A program made the position numbers and the translations under genes. The notes beneath the pieces were generated by a model. The model saw nothing but the letters and a program-made list of their open reading frames with translations. It ran no database searches and was not told the origin of the DNA. From Pseudomonadota bacterium (GTDB lineage: Bacteria > Pseudomonadota > Gammaproteobacteria > Burkholderiales > Casimicrobiaceae), in the NCBI GenBank assembly GCA_022709775.1, contig JAKLIE010000021.1:1-10667 (forward strand): a DNA stretch of 10,667 nt, in the 5' to 3' direction. This document shows, piece by piece, positions 1-6,666 of this stretch (position 1 is the first letter of the stretch; every line of letters begins with the position of its first letter).

Positions 1-38
1 GAGGCGCTGACGCCGCGCGCCGGTGGCGGTCCCCGCGG

Positions 39-1220
39 TCAGGGCTTGGCCGCCGCCGACGCGATCCTGTCGGGCGCGACCTTCGACGAGTCCACCGCGA
101 GCCCGTTGCGCTCCCACTCGGGCATCCCGCCGCGGAACCAGTAGACGGTCTTGAAGCCCTTCGACAGCGCGACCTGCGAAGCCTTGTACGACTTCCAGCA
201 TTCGGGGCCGTTGCAGTGGAAGATCACGGGCTTCGCCCGGTCCATCGCGTCCGGCAGCGCGAACTCGTCGGCCTTCGGATCGAACGCGACGTCCTTGACG
301 CTCTTTTCGCCGTAGGGGATCGACACGGCGCCGGCGATGCGCTTCTCGCCGAATTCCTTCGCGGTCCGGACGTCGACGATCGCGACGCCGGAGCGCGCGA
401 GCGAGGAGACGTCCTCGGCCGTGACGACCTTCGCGCCCGGCAGCTGCGCGGGCGTCCAGTTGCCGAGCGCCGCGACGTAGCGATAGGTGGCGACGTCGGG
501 ACGATACGCGACGCGCCCGATGCCCTGCATCGCGCCCGACGGGCTCAGGAACCAGCCCTCGACCTTGGCGCGCACGGCCTCCGGCATGTCCTTCTTCAGC
601 ACGACCGTCATGCCTCCCGGGACCGCCCGGGAGGTGATGAGCGCCGCACCCTTCGCCATCCCGGACTTCAGCCACTGGTCGACCTCGACGCGCTTCGCGA
701 CCGTCGCGTCGACCATGCCCGTGTCGATCGCGAACAGCCCCGCGCCGGACGTGCGCCGGTAGAGCACGTCCTTGAACGTCTTGAGCGACTGGCCGGACTC
801 GTTGAGCATCCCGCGGGCCACGTATGCGCCTACCGAGTCCTGCTGCGTCAGGTAGATCCGCCCGCCCTTGAGGTCCGAGGTCGCCTTCGTGCCGGTCTTC
901 GCGACCAGCTGGTAGACGTCGTCGGGCTCGGTCGACCCCACCAGCGTGTAGCCGTGCGACAGCGCCGACGCCGCGACGTGCGCGGGAGCGATGTACACGT
1001 CGAATTCGCCGGTGCGCGTCGAGCGCATCGCGTCGGAGAGGTCCTGCGACTTCGACATCCGTGCCGGGACGCCCGCCGCCCGCGAGAGGGACACGCCGAT
1101 GTCCTGCATGCCGATCGCCATCGACTCCCGGTCCGACGGATCGACTGCGACGAGAACCTTGATGTCCGCCGCGGCCGTGCCCGCCGCGAGCAGGAGTGCC
1201 CACGCGAGTGCGTTCCTCAT
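39..1220 (-). CDS. Exported PhnD-like solute-binding domain fused to a rhodanese domain
   Basis: This 393-residue protein begins with a Sec-type signal peptide (MRNALAWALLLAAGTAAA, likely cleaved after A18), so it should be periplasmic. Residues about 19-255 look like a PhnD/SsuA/transferrin-type substrate-binding domain (IKVLVAVDPSD start, FDVYIAPAHVAASAL, DLKGGRIYLTQQDSVGAYVAR). Residues about 268-380 form a rhodanese domain, with IVDVRTAKEF (R285) and an active-site loop HCNGPECWKS in which C336 is the expected persulfide-carrying cysteine; C341 is a second cysteine in the loop. The start at 1220 is preferred over an upstream ATG at 1316 because it gives a clean signal peptide and follows a strong ribosome site. 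No ABC permease or ATPase is next to it, so it may sense or deliver a ligand to the sulfurtransferase domain rather than serve a transporter. The domains are clear; the substrate is unknown. Confidence 0.85.
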   Translation of the reverse strand: MRNALAWALLLAAGTAAADIKVLVAVDPSDRESMAIGMQDIGVSLSRAAGVPARMSKSQDLSDAMRSTRTGEFDVYIAPAHVAASALSHGYTLVGSTEPDDVYQLVAKTGTKATSDLKGGRIYLTQQDSVGAYVARGMLNESGQSLKTFKDVLYRRTSGAGLFAIDTGMVDATVAKRVEVDQWLKSGMAKGAALITSRAVPGGMTVVLKKDMPEAVRAKVEGWFLSPSGAMQGIGRVAYRPDVATYRYVAALGNWTPAQLPGAKVVTAEDVSSLARSGVAIVDVRTAKEFGEKRIAGAVSIPYGEKSVKDVAFDPKADEFALPDAMDRAKPVIFHCNGPECWKSYKASQVALSKGFKTVYWFRGGMPEWERNGLAVDSSKVAPDRIASAAAKP

Positions 1221-1226
1221 CTCGAA

Positions 1227-1237
1227 CCTCCTCCTCC
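1227..1237 (-). promoter_or_regulatory. Strong ribosome binding site of the binding-protein/rhodanese gene
   Basis: On the minus strand this reads GGAGGAGGAGG and ends 6 nt before the ATG at 1218-1220. It is the best Shine-Dalgarno match in the left half of the window. It decides the start, because the longer reading from 1316 has no comparable site and would bury the signal peptide. Confidence 0.75.
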
Positions 1238-1281
1238 GGGTATCCGGCATCTCCAGGCGGCTGCAAGGTTCGTGCCGCGAT

Positions 1282-1297
1282 CCGTCCGCGCGGACGG
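1282..1297. promoter_or_regulatory. Perfect 16-bp palindrome in divergent intergenic region (operator candidate)
   Basis: CCGTCCGCGCGGACGG is an exact palindrome with no spacer. It lies 62 bp upstream of the rhodanese-fusion start and about 170 bp upstream of otsA, beside the only AT-rich stretch in the gap (about 1301-1330). That stretch also holds a CTTTG-N5-CAAAG inverted repeat at 1309-1323. A dimeric regulator could bind here and control one or both divergent genes. Short GC palindromes also occur by chance in DNA this GC-rich. I could not define convincing -35/-10 boxes on either strand. Confidence 0.35.
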
Positions 1298-1416
1298 CAG
1301 AGGCAATCCTTTGCATTTCAAAGCGTTACCGTCGCTGCGACAACGAATCCGGCCGCTTGCCTGCCATTCCCGAGTCCTGGCGCGGACGCGGTGGACGCGA
1401 TCGGGGGACCGGCGCG

Positions 1417-1462
1417 CGTATCGGCATCCGTCCGACAGACTGCCTGCCGGGCGGCCGATACG
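1417..1462 (+). promoter_or_regulatory. Inverted repeat in the otsA leader that may mask the ribosome site
   Basis: CGTATCGGC (1417-1425) and GCCGATACG (1454-1462) are exact reverse complements separated by 28 nt. The right arm ends 8 nt before the otsA ATG at 1471, covering the place where a Shine-Dalgarno sequence should sit. No good Shine-Dalgarno is otherwise visible. In RNA this would form a 9-bp stem that could limit translation of the ots operon, for example as a temperature- or ligand-sensitive leader. The pairing is seen; the function is inference. Confidence 0.4.
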
Positions 1463-1470
1463 GTCGGGCA

Positions 1471-3702
1471 ATGCGCCTTTCGCTTCGCTTCCTGCTGCCG
1501 CTGCTGCTGGTCGTCGGCCTGTTCGCCTACGCCGCGGTCCCGCTCGCCGACATGCTGATGCTGCGCTGGTTCGTGCGCGACCTCGACACGCGCTCGACGC
1601 TCATCGCGTCCGCGGTGAGCGAGCCCCTCTCCGGCCTCGTGCTGACCGGCTCGACCCCGCGCATCGAGCAGTTCTTCCGCCGGCTGACGCAGGACGAGCG
1701 CCTGTACGCGGTCGGCCTGTGCGTCACCGGCAGGGCGACGCCGATCGCCACGGCCGAGTTCCCGTCCGACATCGCCTGCTCGTCGCTCGCCGCGCAGGCG
1801 GGGACGGCGAAGGCGATCATCCGCACCGCGCACGGCATGATGCATCTCTCGGTCGCGCCGGTCGACGCGGGCGACGCGGCGCCTGCGCAGCTCGCGATCC
1901 TGCACGACATGAGCTACGTCGAGAGGCGCAGCGAGGAGACTCGCCGCTACCTGTTCGTGTTCTTCGCGGTGCTCGCGTTCCTCGTCGCGCTGATCACCGT
2001 CGTCGTGGCCCAGCTCTCGTGGCGCGGATGGGTCAACGGGCTGCGCGCGCTCCTGCGCGGCGAAGGCCTCGTCCGGCCGGCGTCACCGGGCCTCGCCACG
2101 CCGGAGCTCCACCCGATCGCCGGCGACGTGCGCGAACTGGTCCGCGAGCTGGAAGAGCGCTACCGGCCGCGCGACGAGGGCCAGCTCGCCTGGTCGGCGG
2201 CGAGCCTGAAGTCGATCCTCGGACGCGAGCCGGGCGGCGGCGACGTGATCGTCGTCTCGAACCGCGAGCCGTACATCCACGTGAAGACCGACGACGGCGT
2301 GCGCGTCCAGCATCCGGCGTCGGGCCTCGTCACGGCCCTCGAGCCGGTGATGCGCGCATGCGCGGGGACCTGGATCGCCCACGGCAGCGGCGACGCCGAC
2401 CGCGAGACCGCGGATCGGCGCGGACGCCTGGACGTCCCGCCGGGCGAATCCGCGTACCGGCTGCGCCGCATCTGGCTCACGGCCGACGAGGAGACGGGCT
2501 ACTACAGCGGCTTCGCCAACGAAGGGCTGTGGCCGCTGTGCCACATCGCCCACGTGCGCCCGACGTTCCGGTCGTCGGATTTCGCGCACTACCGTGCGGT
2601 CAACGCGAAGTTCGCCGACGCCGTCGTCGACGAGGCGCGCACCGACGCGCCGATCGTGCTCGTGCAGGACTACCATTTCGCGCTGCTGCCCCGAATGATC
2701 CGCGAGCGGCTGCCCAACGCGACGGTCGTGACGTTCTGGCACATCCCGTGGCCGAACCCCGAGGCGTTCTCGATCTGCCCGTGGCGCGCCGAGCTGCTCG
2801 ACGGCCTGCTCGGGAGCAGCATCCTGGGCTTCCACACGCAATTCCACTGCAACAACTTCCTCGACACCGTCGACCGGCTGCTCGAGGCGCGCGTCGACCG
2901 GGAGTCCTTCGAGGTGAACGTCGCGGGCCACGCAACCGCCGTGCGCCGCTACCCGATCTCGATCGCGTGGCCTCCCGAGCCGCTCGCCCGGCAGCGCGGC
3001 GTCGGGGACGCGCGCGCCGCCGTGCGCAGGCGCCTCGGTCTTCCCGACGACGTCCGCCTCGGCATCGGCGTCGACCGCCTCGACTACACGAAGGGCATCG
3101 TCGAGCGGTTCCACGCGGTCGACCGGCTGCTCGCCACGCATCCCGAGTGGGTCGGCCGATTCACGTTCGTGCAGATCGCGGCACCGTCGCGCGGGATGAT
3201 CGCCGACTACCGCGATTACGCGGCGCGCGCGCGCTCGCTCGCCGACGAGATCAACGCCCGCCACGCGGGACGCGGTGCGCCGCCGATCCTGCTCCTCGTC
3301 GAGCACCACGAGGCCGATTCCGTCTACGAGCACTACCGCGCGGCCGACCTGTGCTTCGTCTCGAGCCTGCACGACGGGATGAACCTCGTCGCCAAGGAAT
3401 TCGTGTCGGCGCGCGACGACGAGCGGGGCGTGCTCGTCCTCTCGCAGTTCGCGGGCGCCTCGCGCGAGCTGCCCGAGGCGCTCGTCGTGAATCCCTACGA
3501 CGCCGACCAGTGCGCCGTCGCGCTCCACCGCGCGCTCACGATGCCCGGGGACGAGCAGCGCGACCGCATGCGGCTCATGCGCGGCCTGCTGCGCGAGTTC
3601 AACGTCTACCGCTGGGCGGGCAGGATGCTCATGGACGCCGCGTCGATGCGGCAGCGCCGGCGGCTCCGCCGGCGCGCGCGCGAATCCGAACTGTCCGCAT
3701 GA
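1471..3702 (+). CDS. otsA: Trehalose-6-phosphate synthase (GT20) with membrane-anchored sensor-like N-terminus
   Basis: OtsA makes trehalose 6-phosphate from a nucleotide-glucose donor and glucose 6-phosphate. The 743-residue product is far longer than the usual ~470. Residues 259-720 are GT20: VIVVSNREP (259-267), YYSGFANEGLWP, VQDYH (D400), FWHIPWPNPEAF (H424), GVDRLDYTKG (R536, K541) and HDGMNLVAKE (D635, N638, E643), so the nucleotide-sugar and phosphate-binding residues known from E. coli OtsA are present. The extra N-terminus has a TM helix at about 5-24, a ~130-residue presumably periplasmic segment, a second TM at about 160-182 and a HAMP-like linker, as in sensor kinases. The start at 1471 begins TM1 directly; its Shine-Dalgarno is poor. 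The stop overlaps otsB by ATGA. The HIPWPNPE loop differs from E. coli HIPFPTPE, so a related acceptor or donor sugar is possible. Confidence 0.9.
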   Translation: MRLSLRFLLPLLLVVGLFAYAAVPLADMLMLRWFVRDLDTRSTLIASAVSEPLSGLVLTGSTPRIEQFFRRLTQDERLYAVGLCVTGRATPIATAEFPSDIACSSLAAQAGTAKAIIRTAHGMMHLSVAPVDAGDAAPAQLAILHDMSYVERRSEETRRYLFVFFAVLAFLVALITVVVAQLSWRGWVNGLRALLRGEGLVRPASPGLATPELHPIAGDVRELVRELEERYRPRDEGQLAWSAASLKSILGREPGGGDVIVVSNREPYIHVKTDDGVRVQHPASGLVTALEPVMRACAGTWIAHGSGDADRETADRRGRLDVPPGESAYRLRRIWLTADEETGYYSGFANEGLWPLCHIAHVRPTFRSSDFAHYRAVNAKFADAVVDEARTDAPIVLVQDYHFALLPRMIRERLPNATVVTFWHIPWPNPEAFSICPWRAELLDGLLGSSILGFHTQFHCNNFLDTVDRLLEARVDRESFEVNVAGHATAVRRYPISIAWPPEPLARQRGVGDARAAVRRRLGLPDDVRLGIGVDRLDYTKGIVERFHAVDRLLATHPEWVGRFTFVQIAAPSRGMIADYRDYAARARSLADEINARHAGRGAPPILLLVEHHEADSVYEHYRAADLCFVSSLHDGMNLVAKEFVSARDDERGVLVLSQFAGASRELPEALVVNPYDADQCAVALHRALTMPGDEQRDRMRLMRGLLREFNVYRWAGRMLMDAASMRQRRRLRRRARESELSA

Positions 3703-4484
3703 TCGTCGCATCGCCGATGCGCGCGGCCGGCGCGACGCGCGCGCTGCGCCGGCGGCCTCCGCCCCTCGATGTCTCCGACGCGCTGTTTCTCGACATCGAC
3801 GGGACGCTCGTCGACCTCGCTCCCGCGCCCGACCGCGTCGACGTCGATCCGGCGCTGGCGCCCGCGCTCGCCCGGGCCGCACGCGCGCTCGGCGGAGCGC
3901 TGGCGCTCGTCACCGGCCGGTCGATTCGCGACGCGGACCTCCTCTTCCCGGGCCTCGCGCTCCCGATCGCCGGCCAGCACGGCTGCGAGCGCCGCGGCGG
4001 CGACGGCGTCCTGCACCTGCACGCGAGCGACACGCTCACGCTCGACCGCCTCCGCGACCTGTTCGCCGCGTTCGCGTCGCGGCATCCCGGCATCGTGGTC
4101 GAGCACAAGGGCGCCTCGCTCGCCCTGCACTACCGCGCGGTGCCCGGCCTCGCGAGCCACGTGCACCAGACGATCCGCAGCGCGATGAGCGGCGTCGACG
4201 GCTCCTGGACGGTGGAGGGCGGCAAGCGCCTCGTCGAGGTGCGCCCCGACGGACGCGACAAGGGTCGCGCGATCGCCGATTTCATCGCGGAGCCGCCGTT
4301 CGCCGGCCGCCGGCCCGTGTTCGCCGGCGACGACCGTGGCGACGAGCCCGGCTTCCGCGTCGTCGAACGCGCGGGCGGCATCGCGATCAAGGTCGGGGCG
4401 GGGCGCACCTGCGCGCGCCACCGCCTGCCCGACGTCGATGCGGTGCGCGCGTGGATCGCGGCGCTCGTGCCGCCCGCGCCATGA
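3699..4484 (+). CDS. otsB: Trehalose-6-phosphate phosphatase (HAD family)
   Basis: OtsB removes the phosphate from trehalose 6-phosphate to give trehalose. The 261-residue protein is of normal family length. HAD motif I is FLDIDGTLVD, with nucleophile D32 and acid/base D34. VTGRS follows (motif II region), then the family signatures VEHKGASLALHYR and VEVRPDGRDKG. Motif IV is GDDRGDE (G210-E216), which binds Mg2+ through its aspartates; the common form in the family is GDDxTDE, so Gly replaces Thr. The ATG overlaps the otsA stop (ATGA) and no separate Shine-Dalgarno is seen, which indicates translational coupling. An in-frame ATG at 3717 is a less likely start. Its stop overlaps the next gene in the same way. 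Identity is supported by both motifs and the neighbour otsA. Confidence 0.92.
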   Translation: MIVASPMRAAGATRALRRRPPPLDVSDALFLDIDGTLVDLAPAPDRVDVDPALAPALARAARALGGALALVTGRSIRDADLLFPGLALPIAGQHGCERRGGDGVLHLHASDTLTLDRLRDLFAAFASRHPGIVVEHKGASLALHYRAVPGLASHVHQTIRSAMSGVDGSWTVEGGKRLVEVRPDGRDKGRAIADFIAEPPFAGRRPVFAGDDRGDEPGFRVVERAGGIAIKVGAGRTCARHRLPDVDAVRAWIAALVPPAP

Positions 4485-6280
4485 CCGCCCTGCAGCGGCA
4501 TCTCGACCTCGCGCTCGTGGGGAACGGGCGCATCGGCCTCCTGGTGGATCCGGAAGGCACGGTCGTCTGGGGCTGCTACCCCCGTTTCGACGGCGACCCC
4601 GTGTTCTGCGCGCTCCTCGACGACCGGCCGCCCGCCGACGCGCGCGGCCTGTTCGCGATCGAGCTCGCCGACGGCGCGCACGCCGAGCAATCCTACGTCC
4701 GCAACACGGCGGTCCTGTCGACGCGCCTCGTCGATCGCGACGGAGGCGCGATCGAGATCGTCGACTGCGTGCCGCGGCATCACGAGCACGGCCGAATCCA
4801 CACCCCGCACACGCTCGTGCGCCACGTGCGCCGCGTCGCGGGGCGCCCGCGCATCGTCGTCCGGCTTCGCCCGGCGAGCGACTGGGGCGGGAAGCGTCCG
4901 GACACGACGACGGGGAGCCATCACGTTCGCTACGTCGCGCCCGGCCTGACGCTGCGCCTGACGACCGACGCGCCGCTCGCCGCGATCGCCGACGAACGGG
5001 CGTTCTTCGTCGAGGACTCCTGCACGCTGGTGTTCGGCGCCGACGAGCCCCTCCCCGGCGCGCCGGCGGCGTACGCCCGTCGTGCGATCGACGAGACCGT
5101 CGAGTGGTGGCACGACTGGGTGCGGCGCCTTGCGATCCCGTACGAATGGCAATCGGACGTGATCCGCGCCGCGATCACGCTGAAGCTCAATGCCGACGAG
5201 GACACCGGCGCGATCGTCGCCGCGATGACGACGTCGATCCCCGAGTCGCGGCGCTCGCAGCGCAACTGGGACTACCGGTACTGCTGGCTGCGCGACGGCT
5301 ACTTCGTCGTCGACGCGCTGAACCGGCTCGGCGCGACCGCGACGATGGAAGGCTACATGCGCTACCTCGCGACGATCGCCGCGAATGTCGGCGAGGGTCC
5401 GCTGCAGCCGGTCTACTCGATCGCCGGCGAATCGTCGCTCGACGAGAGGATCGTCGCGACGCTGCCCGGCTACCGCGGCATCGGTCCGGTGCGCGTCGGC
5501 AACCATGCGTACCGGCAGGCGCAGCACGACACCTACGGCGCCGCGATCCTCGCGGTCACGCATGCGTTCTTCGACGAGCGGCTCGCCCATCCGGGCGACG
5601 CCGCGCTCCTCGCCCGTCTCGAGCCGCTCGGGCGGCGCGCCGTCGCGCTCCACGACCAGCCCGACGCCGGCCTGTGGGAGCTGCGCGGCCGCACGCGCGT
5701 CCACACGTGGTCTGCGGTGATGTGCTGGGCCGCGTGCGACCGCCTGGCGCGCATCGCCGGCCGGCTCGGGCTCGGCGATCGCGCCGCGCACTGGGCGGCG
5801 GAAGCGGAGCGCATCCACGCGTTCGTGCGCGAGCGCTGCTGGAGCGACGCGCGCGGCGCGTACGTCGCCAGCGCCGGCGGCGACACGCTGGACGCGAGCA
5901 TGCTGCTGCTCGCCGAGCTCGGCTTCCTGCGCGCCGGCGACCGGCGCTTCGCGTCGACGGTCGACGCGATCGGCCGGGAGCTGAAGCGCGGCGACTTCGT
6001 GTTCCGCTACGTCGAACGCGACGACTTCGGCGAGCCCGAGAACGCGTTCGTCGTCTGCACGTTCTGGTACGTGAACGCGCTCGCGCAGCTCGGCCGGCGC
6101 GACGAGGCGCGTGACCTCTACGGCCGCCTGCTCGCGTGCCGCACGCGCCACGGGCTCCTCGCCGAGCACGTCGACCCCGCGACGCGCGAGCCGTGGGGCA
6201 ACTTCGTGCAGACCTACAGCATGGTCGGCATGATCGGCGCCGCGAAGCGGCTGTCGTTGCCCTGGGACGAGGCGTTCTAG
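4481..6280 (+). CDS. GH15 family glycoside hydrolase (glucoamylase/trehalase type)
   Basis: This 599-residue cytoplasmic protein (no signal peptide) has the GH15 layout: an N-terminal beta-sandwich (DLALVGNGRIGLLVD, VWGCYPRFDGDPVFCALLD, about 1-215) followed by the (alpha/alpha)6 barrel. Barrel signatures are NWDYRYCWLRDG (from N262), GLWELRG with the expected general acid E400, and LLAEHVDP with the expected general base E562, followed by GNFVQTYSM. GH15 enzymes cleave alpha-glucosidic bonds with inversion. Bacterial members include glucoamylases and true trehalases. Its ATG overlaps the otsB stop, so it is co-translated with the trehalose synthesis enzymes; a trehalase role or a role in trimming a related glucoside is the natural inference. 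The sequence alone does not fix the substrate. The TAG stop lies inside the first palindrome of the repeat cluster. Confidence 0.88.
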   Translation: MTALQRHLDLALVGNGRIGLLVDPEGTVVWGCYPRFDGDPVFCALLDDRPPADARGLFAIELADGAHAEQSYVRNTAVLSTRLVDRDGGAIEIVDCVPRHHEHGRIHTPHTLVRHVRRVAGRPRIVVRLRPASDWGGKRPDTTTGSHHVRYVAPGLTLRLTTDAPLAAIADERAFFVEDSCTLVFGADEPLPGAPAAYARRAIDETVEWWHDWVRRLAIPYEWQSDVIRAAITLKLNADEDTGAIVAAMTTSIPESRRSQRNWDYRYCWLRDGYFVVDALNRLGATATMEGYMRYLATIAANVGEGPLQPVYSIAGESSLDERIVATLPGYRGIGPVRVGNHAYRQAQHDTYGAAILAVTHAFFDERLAHPGDAALLARLEPLGRRAVALHDQPDAGLWELRGRTRVHTWSAVMCWAACDRLARIAGRLGLGDRAAHWAAEAERIHAFVRERCWSDARGAYVASAGGDTLDASMLLLAELGFLRAGDRRFASTVDAIGRELKRGDFVFRYVERDDFGEPENAFVVCTFWYVNALAQLGRRDEARDLYGRLLACRTRHGLLAEHVDPATREPWGNFVQTYSMVGMIGAAKRLSLPWDEAF

Positions 6281-6340
6281 GGTCGGACCCAACGTCGTTC
6301 GGGGTCCGACCCGGGTGCTGCCCAGGGTCCGACCCGGGTG
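6280..6340. repeat. Cluster of three GGGTCCGACCC-type palindromic units (REP-like; possible terminator)
   Basis: GGGTCGGACCC at 6280-6290 is the exact reverse complement of GGGTCCGACCC at 6302-6312, which recurs at 6325-6335. The last two copies extend to a 16-bp direct repeat, GGGTCCGACCCGGGTG (6302-6317 and 6325-6340, 23-bp period). The first two form an 11-bp stem with an 11-nt loop that begins in the GH15 stop codon, so in RNA it would be a strong hairpin at the end of the ots transcript. No U-run follows. It resembles REP/BIME extragenic palindromes, which occur as paired inverted units after stop codons. Whether it is dispersed in the genome cannot be seen here. Confidence 0.6.
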
Positions 6341-6427
6341 TTGCGGCCGCGATCGACGGGGCGACGCCCGCCCGGGCCGATTGTGCGAGGCGCCGCGAAG
6401 GCGTCAAATGTGCGGTCCGGCTGGCGC

Positions 6428-6434
6428 GGGAGGA
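6428..6434 (+). promoter_or_regulatory. Ribosome binding site of the decayed LuxR-type gene
   Basis: GGGAGGA lies 5 nt before the ATG at 6440. It suggests that the broken reading frame after it was once, or still is, translated. This is the clearest Shine-Dalgarno match in the gap between the GH15 gene and the FrnE-like gene. Confidence 0.4.
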
Positions 6435-6439
6435 TCTCG

Positions 6440-6640
6440 ATGTCCGGGACGGAACGTGCATTGCGCGCGGCTTTCGCGTGCCTGCAGGCGATCGGCGAGG
6501 GCTGCCCGTCGCCCGGCGAGTTCGCGCGCCGTCGCGAAGCACCTCGAGCGGATCTACGAGAAGCTCGGCGTCGAGTCGCGCACCGCCGCGGCGATGCGCG
6601 CCGTGGGCCGGAACCCGGAGCTGCGCGTCCGGCTGCGTCC
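6440..6640 (+). pseudogene. Frameshifted remnant of a LuxR/GerE-type HTH regulator
   Basis: The frame from ATG 6440 reads MSGTERALRAAF, then CLQAIGEGCPSPGEFARR, which resembles the first half of a LuxR HTH domain (...AEGLSNxEIARR...). Another frame then gives VAKHLERIYEKLGVESRTAA from 6531, a near-textbook second half of the domain, including the recognition helix and the KLGV turn. About seven residues that normally join the two halves (of the LGLSPRT kind) are missing and the frame changes by one, which fits a small deletion of roughly 20-22 nt near 6524-6531. No receiver or sensor domain precedes it. The tail runs toward the 3' end of the convergent FrnE-like gene. The second half is a firm match; the first half is weaker. 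A sequencing or assembly deletion is the alternative to real decay. Confidence 0.55.
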
Positions 6641-6666
6641 GGACGTCGTTCGCAGCGAGCCCGGCG

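Noticed and set aside
1221..1316. Extended N-terminus of the binding-protein/rhodanese gene from ATG 1316
   Set aside because: It would put 32 charged residues before a clean signal peptide, overlaps the palindrome region and bypasses the strong GGAGGAGG site used by the ATG at 1220.
2083..3882. Minus-strand open frame opposite otsA
   Set aside because: It is antisense to the conserved GT20 domain and shows no recognisable motif or signal.
216..4484. Very long plus-strand open frame covering the rhodanese fusion, otsA and otsB
   Set aside because: Only its last part (from 3699) is a real gene, otsB. The rest is Arg/Ala/Pro-rich and out of frame with, or antisense to, clearly recognised genes, as expected in DNA of this GC content.
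4130..6292. Minus-strand open frame opposite the GH15 gene
   Set aside because: Low-complexity Arg/Ala/Val/Asp translation without domain motifs, lying opposite a gene with intact GH15 catalytic motifs.
6280..6340. Short CRISPR-like array
   Set aside because: The units are only 11-16 bp with 7-11 bp gaps and one unit is inverted, which fits extragenic palindromes and not repeat-spacer structure.
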